This document shows, one piece after another, positions 36,087 to 43,308 of a stretch of 64,000 nucleotides of DNA. This DNA comes from Pedobacter changchengzhani (lineage in GTDB: Bacteria; Bacteroidota; Bacteroidia; Sphingobacteriales; Sphingobacteriaceae), in contig NZ_SJCY01000003.1 of assembly GCF_004354365.1 (NCBI RefSeq), positions 310,001 to 374,000 of the forward strand, in the 5' to 3' direction. Positions within the stretch are counted from its first letter, which is position 1. Each line of letters begins with the position of its first letter. Made by a program: the position numbers and the translations under genes. Below the pieces are notes generated by a model, which was not told the DNA's origin, did not search any database, and saw nothing but the letters and a program-made list of their open reading frames with translations.

Positions 36087-36653
36087 GTGAGTAAGCGTTT
36101 AAACAGTTCATTTCCAACAGATAGAGAAGTTGTTTTAGGTATTCTAAATAACTCAGAAGACGTACTTAATAAATTATATAAGGCATATTTTGCAATGGTG
36201 TTGCAGTTTATACTCAATAATAATGGTAATGAGGATGATGCAAAAGATGTGTATCAAGAAGGTATCATTATATTATATAATAAAATTAAAGCCGGAGATT
36301 TTGAATTAAGTAGTAAGCTTAAGACGTATATATATTCGGTTTGCAGGCGTATTTGGCTTAAAAAATTAGCCCATAACAGTAAAAAAGCAGGCAATATAAC
36401 CGATTATGAGGATGTTTTTGTTGTGGAGGAGGATGTAGAAGAGCATCAAGAAAAAGATTTGCAATTTGTAAAGATGCAAACTGCACTCGATCACTTAGGC
36501 GAGCCTTGTAAAACGATTATTCAAGATTTTTATATTCACAGTTTATCAATGCAGGATATTTGTGAAAAGTTTGGCTACACCAATACCGATAACGCCAAAA
36601 CTCAAAAGTATAAGTGCCTGCAAAGATTAAAGAAAATATTTTTTCAACCATAA
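36087..36653 (+). CDS. ECF-type RNA polymerase sigma-70 family factor
   Basis: About 188 residues using the GTG at 36087 (a TTG at 36084 is adjacent; no early ATG exists). Region 2 (about 25-90: LYKAYFAMVLQFI, DAKDVYQEGIIILYNKI) and region 4 (about 125-185: LGEPCKTIIQDFYIHSLSMQ, DICEKFGYTNTDNAKTQKYK) are clear; no region 1 or 3, so it is a group IV factor. Eight bp after its stop comes a membrane anti-sigma/protease fusion. Two copies of GGGTTAC-N15/16-GTATTAA lie upstream, and two drive the divergent lipoprotein genes, so autoregulation is likely. Confidence 0.9.
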   Translation: MSKRLNSSFPTDREVVLGILNNSEDVLNKLYKAYFAMVLQFILNNNGNEDDAKDVYQEGIIILYNKIKAGDFELSSKLKTYIYSVCRRIWLKKLAHNSKKAGNITDYEDVFVVEEDVEEHQEKDLQFVKMQTALDHLGEPCKTIIQDFYIHSLSMQDICEKFGYTNTDNAKTQKYKCLQRLKKIFFQP

Positions 36654-36661
36654 TAATTGAA

Positions 36662-37759
36662 ATGAGGAACGATTTAGAGTTAGATGCAATTATTGAAGAT
36701 TATCTTTTAGGTAAACTTAGTGCACAAGAAATCGAAGCATTTGAAAAGCTTCGTCTTAATGATGCTGCGATAGACCATAAAGTGGTTTCACATAAATTTT
36801 TCATGCAATTTATTGAGTCTTATGCTGCACAATCAAATTTAAAAGAAAAGCTTAACCACATTCATAACGAGATAGATGTAGAAACCTTGGCGTCATCATT
36901 AAGGCCACATTCATCTAAAATTGTGCAAATATGGCGCAAAAACAAATCGCTTATTGCAGTCGCTGCTTCATTTATCGTACTTTCTCTAGTTTCAATTTAT
37001 TCCATTCAACATACTAGTCAGCAAGTAGATCGCTATTTGCAGTTGGGTAAAAAAGTAGATAATATCGAAAAATCGCAAAGTAATCTAATCAGAAATATTA
37101 AATCGAATAATGTAAAAGTACCTACAAAGGTTTCTCCAACTAATTTTGGCGGTACTGGATTTGCGATATCTGCGAATGGTTATATTTTAACAAACCTGCA
37201 TGTTATAAACAAAGCCGATTCTATTTATATTCAAAATAGTAAAGGAGATTCGTTTAAAGTTAAAACCGTTTATACCGATTCTCAGAACGATATTGCAATA
37301 CTTAAAATAAGCGATCCAAATTTCACATCGTTAGCTTCTTTACCATATACGATAAAAAGTAGTACAACTGATATTGGAGAAAATGTTTATACCTTGGGTT
37401 ATCCAAAAGATGATGCGGTTTTAGGAGATGGTTATATCAGTTCTAAAAATGGTTTTAGCGGAGATACAACGCAGTATCAAATATCTATACCGGTAAATCC
37501 AGGCAATAGTGGGGGCCCTTTATTGGATAATAATGGTAATCTGGTTGGGATTATAAGTGGTAAAGAAACGAAAGTTGAAGGTGCTGCATTCGCAATAAAA
37601 TCTAAATACATTTTAGATGCGATGCGCGCAATTCCTCAAGATTCTCTTGGTAAAAAAATAACAGCGAATAAAAAAAGTATGTTGGCTGGCTTAAAGCGTA
37701 CGCAACAAATTCAAAAATTGCAGAACTATGTATTTATGATAAAAGTTTATCACGATTAA
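36662..37759 (+). CDS. Membrane-anchored trypsin-like (HtrA-type) protease with anti-sigma-like N-terminal domain
   Basis: 365 residues from the ATG at 36662; a longer frame overlaps the sigma gene. The N-terminal cytoplasmic part (about 1-90), with IEDYLLGKLSAQEIEAFEKL, matches the start of Bacteroidota anti-sigma proteins. One membrane helix follows (about 96-114, IAVAASFIVLSLVSIYSI). The periplasmic serine protease has triad H180 (TNLHVIN), D210 (QNDIAIL) and S283 (NPGNSGGPLL). No PDZ domain is visible. Fusing sensor protease and anti-sigma in one chain next to its sigma factor is unusual. The anti-sigma role is inferred from context and motif. Confidence 0.82.
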   Translation: MRNDLELDAIIEDYLLGKLSAQEIEAFEKLRLNDAAIDHKVVSHKFFMQFIESYAAQSNLKEKLNHIHNEIDVETLASSLRPHSSKIVQIWRKNKSLIAVAASFIVLSLVSIYSIQHTSQQVDRYLQLGKKVDNIEKSQSNLIRNIKSNNVKVPTKVSPTNFGGTGFAISANGYILTNLHVINKADSIYIQNSKGDSFKVKTVYTDSQNDIAILKISDPNFTSLASLPYTIKSSTTDIGENVYTLGYPKDDAVLGDGYISSKNGFSGDTTQYQISIPVNPGNSGGPLLDNNGNLVGIISGKETKVEGAAFAIKSKYILDAMRAIPQDSLGKKITANKKSMLAGLKRTQQIQKLQNYVFMIKVYHD

Positions 37760-37785
37760 ACTTTAGCAAAGCAGATAAAATAATA

Positions 37786-37817
37786 AAACCTCGCAACTAA
37801 ATACTGCGAGGTTTTTT
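37786..37817 (+). terminator. Terminator of the sigma/protease operon
   Basis: AAACCTCGCA pairs with TGCGAGGTTT, then a T-run. Confidence 0.88.
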
Positions 37818-37873
37818 GTTTATTATATGATTTTAATTTTACATTAAATCTATGTGTTTTATATACTATTGCT

Positions 37874-37881
37874 TAAATTTG
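37874..37881 (+). promoter_or_regulatory. Bacteroidota -7 box for the peroxiredoxin
   Basis: TAAATTTG 30 bp before the ATG. Confidence 0.55.
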
Positions 37882-37911
37882 TTTACAACATAAATTTAAA
37901 AACATAATATT

Positions 37912-38547
37912 ATGAGTTTAAGATTAGGCGATGATGCCCCAAACTTTCAAGCAGATACTTCTATCGGTAAAATTGATTTTTATGATTATTTAGGCGATAG
38001 TTGGGGAGTTCTTTTTTCGCATCCAGCAGATTATACCCCTGTTTGCACAACCGAATTAGGTAGAACAGCTGCTTTAAAAGGCGAATTTGATAAAAGAAAT
38101 GTTAAAGTTTTGGCTTTAAGTGTAGATTCTGCAGAATCACATTTGGGTTGGATTAATGATATTAATGAAACACAAAATACAACAGTTGAGTTTCCAATTA
38201 TTGCTGATCCAGATCGCGTTGTTTCTGGTTTGTATGATATGATTCATCCAAATGCTTCTGCAACGTTAACTGTACGCTCATTGTTTGTTATTAGTCCCGA
38301 TAAAAAAGTGAAACTGATTATTACTTATCCTGCTTCTACAGGTCGTAATTTTAATGAAGTTTTACGCGTAATTGATTCATTGCAATTGACAGCAGATTAT
38401 AGCGTGGCAACGCCTGCAGATTGGCAAGATGGAGAAGATGTAGTGGTTGGCGGTAATATTAAAACGGAAGATATTCCAGAAAAATTCCCTAAAGGGCATA
38501 AAATTATCAAACCATATCTTCGTATGACCCCTCAACCAAATAAGTAA
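37912..38547 (+). CDS. 1-Cys peroxiredoxin (Prx6 type)
   Basis: 211 residues. It has an AhpC/TSA domain with peroxidatic C45 in SHPADYTPVCTTELGRTA and the Prx6-type C-terminal extension (GGNIKTEDIPEKFPKG, IIKPYLRMTPQP). The N-terminus LRLGDDAPNFQADTSIGKI is typical. It reduces H2O2 and organic peroxides in the cytoplasm. Confidence 0.95.
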   Translation: MSLRLGDDAPNFQADTSIGKIDFYDYLGDSWGVLFSHPADYTPVCTTELGRTAALKGEFDKRNVKVLALSVDSAESHLGWINDINETQNTTVEFPIIADPDRVVSGLYDMIHPNASATLTVRSLFVISPDKKVKLIITYPASTGRNFNEVLRVIDSLQLTADYSVATPADWQDGEDVVVGGNIKTEDIPEKFPKGHKIIKPYLRMTPQPNK

Positions 38548-38572
38548 TTTTTTTTAGGTTTTCCCACCTAAT

Positions 38573-38605
38573 AGGCCTTTCAAATTAATTTTGAAGGGCT
38601 TTTTT
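38573..38605 (+). terminator. Terminator of the peroxiredoxin gene
   Basis: AGGCCTTTCAAA pairs imperfectly with TTTTGAAGGGCT, then TTTTT. Confidence 0.75.
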
Positions 38606-38637
38606 GCGAAGTAAGGATTGGCAGGGAAGAGATATTA

Positions 38638-38792
38638 GCAAAGTAACTAAAGAAGTCAAGTTTTTAAAACTTGACTTCTTTGGATGTTGACTATTAATAA
38701 TCTACGATATTGGATGAACAAATATTTTTTGTTAGCTCACTAAGTTCAGCAAAGTTACTAAAGAAGTCAAGTTTTTAAAACTTGACTTCTTT
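38638..38792. repeat. Two copies of a perfect palindrome (33 bp) as direct repeats
   Basis: AAAGAAGTCAAGTTTT, a central T and its exact complement lie at 38649-38681 and again at 38760-38792, each preceded by GCAAAGTAACTA or GCAAAGTTACTA (111-bp offset). They sit between convergent genes, and either could act as a bidirectional terminator. Confidence 0.85.
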
Positions 38793-38835
38793 GAATTTAA
38801 ACTCCAAACAAAATTATCTTAGTTAGAAATCATCC

Positions 38836-40020
38836 CTAATAATATTGGCAAATTCTTCCTTTTATCACAATGTTTTCATCATTTGCCACCTTAGTAAAAA
38901 TTAAAAATGCTTCCTTATCTGGCTTTATTTTATACTTTTTTACTAAGTCTTCAGCTTTCGCTGGATAATTTCTGACAACAACATTTCCGATTAAATTTTC
39001 TGCACGCTTTAAATCTCGGGCGCTTAAAATTTCTTCGATTTTATAAATCCTACCGGGAAAGTAGGCGTTAAAATCAGATGAGCTATAAAGCTGGGTTTGT
39101 GGATGAAGTTTTAATAAATTATAGCGCTGGCCGATTAAATCAAAAGCGCCCGATTTTAAAAGTGCTACATCAGGTTCATACAAATAATCATTAACCTTAA
39201 TTTCAGTCGCAAATTGTGTGTTTACTTGGCTTTCGCGTTTTGTAAAACTAAAGCTTTTATCTTCGTTATTTAAAGTTGATGCCGTTATTTTCAGTTCTCC
39301 AACATAATCTTTGTCAATGATCCAAAGTAATTCTTTACACTCATTTTTTATACTTACAATATGAATTTCACTTACATTTTCAAGTGCTAATAATCCAGCC
39401 GTAATATCGAGCAATGGAGCCGTTTTAATAATAATTCTTTTACATTTTGTAAGTAAAAAATCCAAATTGCTTACCACATCTGGCGTACAGTCTTTAAGCA
39501 TAAAAACTTTTCCTTTTTCTGCTCTCCTGGCTGGATCTACGTAAATGGTATCGTAAAAAACGGAACTATTTTTTATAAATGCTAATCCATCTCCAGCAAA
39601 AAAAGCGATATTTTGACTTCCTAAAATGTTTGCATTATGTGCGGTTATTGCAGCTAATTCGGTGTTTATTTCGCAGTGTGTTACTTCGTTTATTTGTTTA
39701 GCAAAATAATACGCATCAATGCCGAATCCGCCGGTAATATCAATTAAACTGTTTCCTATGGCTAATTTAGACTTGTAATTTGCTGTAATTTCAGAAGAAG
39801 TTTGCTCAATTGATAGGGTAGAAGGATAATAAATATTTGGCGTATTAAACCAAGTCGGCAACTTTTTTTCAGATTTTTTTTTTGCGCCAATTTGGTTTGC
39901 CAGTTCGGCTGGAGTAATATCCCCGAACGGACTTTTAGATAAAGCAATGTGGCTTACATCAGTATTTAAGTTTTCGTTGATGTATTTTTGTATCGCTTTA
40001 TCTAAAATGTTTTTATTCAT
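38836..40020 (-). CDS. Class I SAM-dependent methyltransferase with THUMP-like domain
   Basis: 394 residues. The Rossmann methyltransferase core has SLIDITGGFGIDAYYFA (SAM-binding) and YVDPARRAEKGKVFML (catalytic DPAR). A C-terminal THUMP-like domain (about 320-394, YFPGRIYKIEEIL..KAEDLVKKYKIK) suggests an RNA substrate. Bacteroidota members are uncharacterised. It follows aspartate kinase by 23 bp in a leftward operon. Confidence 0.88.
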   Translation of the reverse strand: MNKNILDKAIQKYINENLNTDVSHIALSKSPFGDITPAELANQIGAKKKSEKKLPTWFNTPNIYYPSTLSIEQTSSEITANYKSKLAIGNSLIDITGGFGIDAYYFAKQINEVTHCEINTELAAITAHNANILGSQNIAFFAGDGLAFIKNSSVFYDTIYVDPARRAEKGKVFMLKDCTPDVVSNLDFLLTKCKRIIIKTAPLLDITAGLLALENVSEIHIVSIKNECKELLWIIDKDYVGELKITASTLNNEDKSFSFTKRESQVNTQFATEIKVNDYLYEPDVALLKSGAFDLIGQRYNLLKLHPQTQLYSSSDFNAYFPGRIYKIEEILSARDLKRAENLIGNVVVRNYPAKAEDLVKKYKIKPDKEAFLIFTKVANDENIVIKGRICQYY

Positions 40021-40043
40021 GCCAAAATTTTGTGCGCTGTAGA

Positions 40044-41318
40044 TTAGGTGTTTAGCGGTTTATTCTTCATTACAATTTGGCAAGTATGGCGACTTTTAAC
40101 CTCTAGTAAAATATCCTTATTAACCGTTACCCGATCTATAGTTTTTTGATTATAATATCTAATGGTTACCAGTTCTAAGTTTTTATTGTATTTAATGTTA
40201 AATTCATCGTCCAAATCGGCAATTAATTTTTCGAGCTTTATTGGGTCATCATCAACACTTACCGAAAAGCTAATTGCAGAATTTAGCATGGTGTTTATTT
40301 TGATTTTATGTTTATGGAATAGTTCGAAAATAAAACTCAAATTTTCCTCAATAATAAACGAATAATCTTTCGGTAGAATAGAAATTAGCGCTTGGTTAAC
40401 TTTAAAAATAAACGATGGGATAGGTATTGGATTACTATCTTTTGTTATTGCTGTTCCGCTACCCTCGGGTTGCAAGAATGAACGCACATATAAAGGTATA
40501 TTCTTATTTTGAAGTGGTTTAATTGTTTTTGGATGAATTACAGTTGCACCATAGTATGTTAACTCAATTGCATCATGGTAAGATAATTGTTCGATTTTCT
40601 CGGTTTCATCAAACCATTTCGGATCGGCATTTAAAACCCCGGGTACATCTTTCCAAATGGTTAAAGCGTTTGCATTTAAGCACGAAGCAAATATAGCAGC
40701 CGAATAATCTGATCCTTCTCTGCCTAAAGTAGTGGTGTAATTTTCGCTGGTGTTACCAATAAAACCCTGTGTAACAATTATATTTTCACGCATTAATGGC
40801 AATAAATCTCTTGCGATTATTTGTTGCGTTTTTTCCCAATCTACTTTTCCCTCGCGATAAGTATTATCCGTTTGAATATAGTTTCTAGCGTCTGCCCACA
40901 AGGTTTTGTTACCAACTTCATTAAGCCAGGCTGCAACAATTTTTGTTGACACAACTTCGCCGATTGATACAATTTGATCGTAGATATAGTCGGGATTTTG
41001 ATCTGGTACTTCTTCAATTAACCAATCAATCTCTACAAAAGTATTGGCAACATCATCGTAAATTTTTTGGCTTTTTTCGCCAAAAAGGTTTTCTATAATA
41101 TTAAAGTGAAAGTTTTTAATCTCGTCGAAAATTTCATGTGTATTTTCTTTGTGCGATAAATATGCTTCTGTAAGTTCTTCGAGCTTATTTGTAATTTTGC
41201 CCATTGCAGAAATAACGATTAAGAGTTCGTCTTTTTTATAATCGCGAACGATGTTGGCCAAGTTTTTAACGCCATCAGCATCTTTTACAGATGCACCTCC
41301 AAACTTAAAAATATCCAT
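40044..41318 (-). CDS. Aspartate kinase (monofunctional)
   Basis: 424 residues. It has the amino-acid-kinase N-terminus MDIFKFGGASVKDADGV, with TTLGREGSDYSAAIFA and LTYYGATVIHPKTIKPL, then a C-terminal ACT-type regulatory region (about 300-410). It phosphorylates aspartate in the Lys/Thr/Met pathway. It starts 2 bp after the GNAT gene ends, so the two are co-transcribed. Feedback ligands cannot be deduced. Confidence 0.92.
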   Translation of the reverse strand: MDIFKFGGASVKDADGVKNLANIVRDYKKDELLIVISAMGKITNKLEELTEAYLSHKENTHEIFDEIKNFHFNIIENLFGEKSQKIYDDVANTFVEIDWLIEEVPDQNPDYIYDQIVSIGEVVSTKIVAAWLNEVGNKTLWADARNYIQTDNTYREGKVDWEKTQQIIARDLLPLMRENIIVTQGFIGNTSENYTTTLGREGSDYSAAIFASCLNANALTIWKDVPGVLNADPKWFDETEKIEQLSYHDAIELTYYGATVIHPKTIKPLQNKNIPLYVRSFLQPEGSGTAITKDSNPIPIPSFIFKVNQALISILPKDYSFIIEENLSFIFELFHKHKIKINTMLNSAISFSVSVDDDPIKLEKLIADLDDEFNIKYNKNLELVTIRYYNQKTIDRVTVNKDILLEVKSRHTCQIVMKNKPLNT

Positions 41319-41320
41319 TA

Positions 41321-41788
41321 TTAAAATTGATTAACCTGTTCTTTAGAAAAACCAGCGTTTAACCAGCCACTTTCTAAATGTGCATTATATTTGTTGTAAA
41401 AATTTATCGCAGGCTCGTTCCAGTCTAAAACCTGCCAAACCATGCCATTATAGTTTCCTGATCTTGATTCGTCTATCACCTTTTCAAAAAGGATTTTACC
41501 AATGCCTGTTCCTCGGCATTCTTCTGTTACTATAAAATCTTCTAAATAAAGTCGGTTGCCTTTCCATGTAGAATATCGGGTATAAAACAGCGCAAAACCG
41601 ACAATTTTCTCGTCCAATTCGGCAACAAAGGCTTTCCAAATGGGGTTAATACCGAAACCAGCATCAATAAATTCGTCGAGAGTTACCGTTACTTCTTGTG
41701 GTGCACGTTCGTATTCAGCCAATTCGTGTATTAACACTAATAATCTAGGGCAATCATCCGCGGTAGCTACTCTTATATTTAAATTCAT
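41321..41788 (-). CDS. GNAT-family N-acetyltransferase
   Basis: 155 residues, one GNAT domain. The acetyl-CoA loop is in DFIVTEECRGTGIGKILFEK (RGTGIG), with an N-terminal IRVATADDCPRLLVLIHELA. It resembles diamine/spermidine N1-acetyltransferases in length and in the YLEDFIV and NFYNKYNA segments, but the substrate is not certain. First gene of a tight run with aspartate kinase and the THUMP-like methyltransferase. Confidence 0.88.
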   Translation of the reverse strand: MNLNIRVATADDCPRLLVLIHELAEYERAPQEVTVTLDEFIDAGFGINPIWKAFVAELDEKIVGFALFYTRYSTWKGNRLYLEDFIVTEECRGTGIGKILFEKVIDESRSGNYNGMVWQVLDWNEPAINFYNKYNAHLESGWLNAGFSKEQVNQF

Positions 41789-41889
41789 TTGTTAATGATT
41801 ATTAGTTTTTTGGTTGGTCGTTGCTCATTTGTCGAAAAACGATGGACGAAAGACGACTATCCTTGCGCCTTAATCTCTCTTTGACGTTC

Positions 41890-42570
41890 CTACTCTTTGC
41901 TCTTCGTTCTTTTGCCAAAAATACTACTTCCAATCCGAACCATGGTACTTCCTTCTTCTATTGCAATTTTATAATCGGCACTCATGCCCGATGATATTTC
42001 TTTAAAAGCTTCATCTTTTCTAAAAAAGCTAAGTTTAATTCCCTCAAAAAAGATTTTAAGCTCATTAAATTCGACTTTTATTTGTTTTTCGTTTTGCGTA
42101 TTCGTTGCAATACCCATTAAACCTACAATTTTAATGTTTTTTAATAATTCAAACTCTTCTGAACGGAGAAGCTCGATTATTTCATCAAAACCCAAACCAA
42201 ACTTAGTATCTTCATCTGCAATATAAACCTGTAACAAACAATCTATAACCCGTTCATTTTTTAAAGCTTGTTTATTAATTTCTTGCAAAAGTTTTAAACT
42301 ATCAACACTGTGAATAAGCTTTACAAACGGCGCAATGTATTTTACCTTGTTGGTTTGTAAGTGTCCAATTAAATGCCATTCAATATCCTTAGGTAGTTTT
42401 TCGTGCTTATCTACCATTTCCTGTACTTGGTTTTCGCCAAAAATACGCTGGCCGGCATTGTAGGCTTCCATTAAAGATTCTATCGGTTGAGTTTTCGAAA
42501 CCGTAATTAACTTTAGCCCCAAAGGCTCAACTTCAGTTTTATATTTTTTTAGATTATCAGCTATGCTCAT
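41890..42570 (-). CDS. YggS/PLPBP-family pyridoxal-phosphate homeostasis protein
   Basis: 226 residues. The PLP-binding Lys is in LKLITVSKTQPIESL, followed by FGENQVQEMVDK, EWHLIGHLQTNKVKYIAP and, at the C-terminus, SSGMSADYKIAIEEGSTMVR, all family hallmarks. It is a single TIM barrel that buffers cytosolic pyridoxal phosphate. Confidence 0.95.
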   Translation of the reverse strand: MSIADNLKKYKTEVEPLGLKLITVSKTQPIESLMEAYNAGQRIFGENQVQEMVDKHEKLPKDIEWHLIGHLQTNKVKYIAPFVKLIHSVDSLKLLQEINKQALKNERVIDCLLQVYIADEDTKFGLGFDEIIELLRSEEFELLKNIKIVGLMGIATNTQNEKQIKVEFNELKIFFEGIKLSFFRKDEAFKEISSGMSADYKIAIEEGSTMVRIGSSIFGKRTKSKE

Positions 42571-42640
42571 TTATAACTATTTTTGGTAAAATTAATAACC
42601 TTGTTGTAATATGGGGCAAAAAATAATATTTTAATTACGA

Positions 42641-43306
42641 ATGAAGAGAATAATATGGATTTTGATACTTGCAGGACTATGGTTTGGTTGCAAACCTGGT
42701 GTTCCTTCGGCTATTATCCGTCCTGATAAAATGGAAAAAGTTTTATATGATATTCACATTGCGGATGGGTTTATATCTACGGTTCCGAATGTTGATTCTG
42801 CAAAAAAAGTTGGCTCGACGTATTACAATGGAATTTACAAAAAATTTGAAATAGATTCTGCTGTTTATGCTAGGAGCATGGATTACTACTATGATCATCC
42901 CGAATTAATGGCTGTGATGTACAAGTCTATTTCTGCAAAACTTAAAAATGAAATGTCGGCAATTCAAAAAACCGATTCGTTAATCAATGCTAAGGCAATT
43001 AAGGTACAACTTGCAATTAAAGATCGGGCAATTGATTCGGTCTCTATAAACGAAACCTACACCATTAATCGGGCAGAAAGGATGTTGTTCTTAGAGAGAT
43101 ACAATGATATATATGCTAAAACGGCAATAATTTTTAACGTGCTTAACATTCAAAAAAATAAACCAAAAGTAAGTAAAGTAGAGCCAGAACCTAAACCTGT
43201 TGTCGATAGTTTGGGCGTTCCAGATCATTTATTGATGAATAAAGGTAAATTTAAATCAAGAAAATTACCGTTACCTATCCAGGCCAAGCCTTTGAAGATA
43301 AAATAG
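42641..43306 (+). CDS. DUF4296 lipoprotein
   Basis: 221 residues. A lipoprotein signal (IIWILILAGLWFGC) is followed by the DUF4296 start RPDKMEKVLYDIHIADGFIS and a helical segment with YARSMDYYYDHPELMAVMYK; the tail is Lys/Pro-rich. The family is confined to Bacteroidota and has no known function. Its stop lies 2 bp before mutS2, so the genes are co-transcribed. Confidence 0.9.
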   Translation: MKRIIWILILAGLWFGCKPGVPSAIIRPDKMEKVLYDIHIADGFISTVPNVDSAKKVGSTYYNGIYKKFEIDSAVYARSMDYYYDHPELMAVMYKSISAKLKNEMSAIQKTDSLINAKAIKVQLAIKDRAIDSVSINETYTINRAERMLFLERYNDIYAKTAIIFNVLNIQKNKPKVSKVEPEPKPVVDSLGVPDHLLMNKGKFKSRKLPLPIQAKPLKIK

Positions 43307-43308
43307 TT

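Noticed and set aside
36614..36661. Upstream start for the protease gene overlapping the sigma gene
   Set aside because: The added residues are not conserved-looking; the ATG at 36662 gives the normal anti-sigma-type N-terminus and an 8-bp gap.
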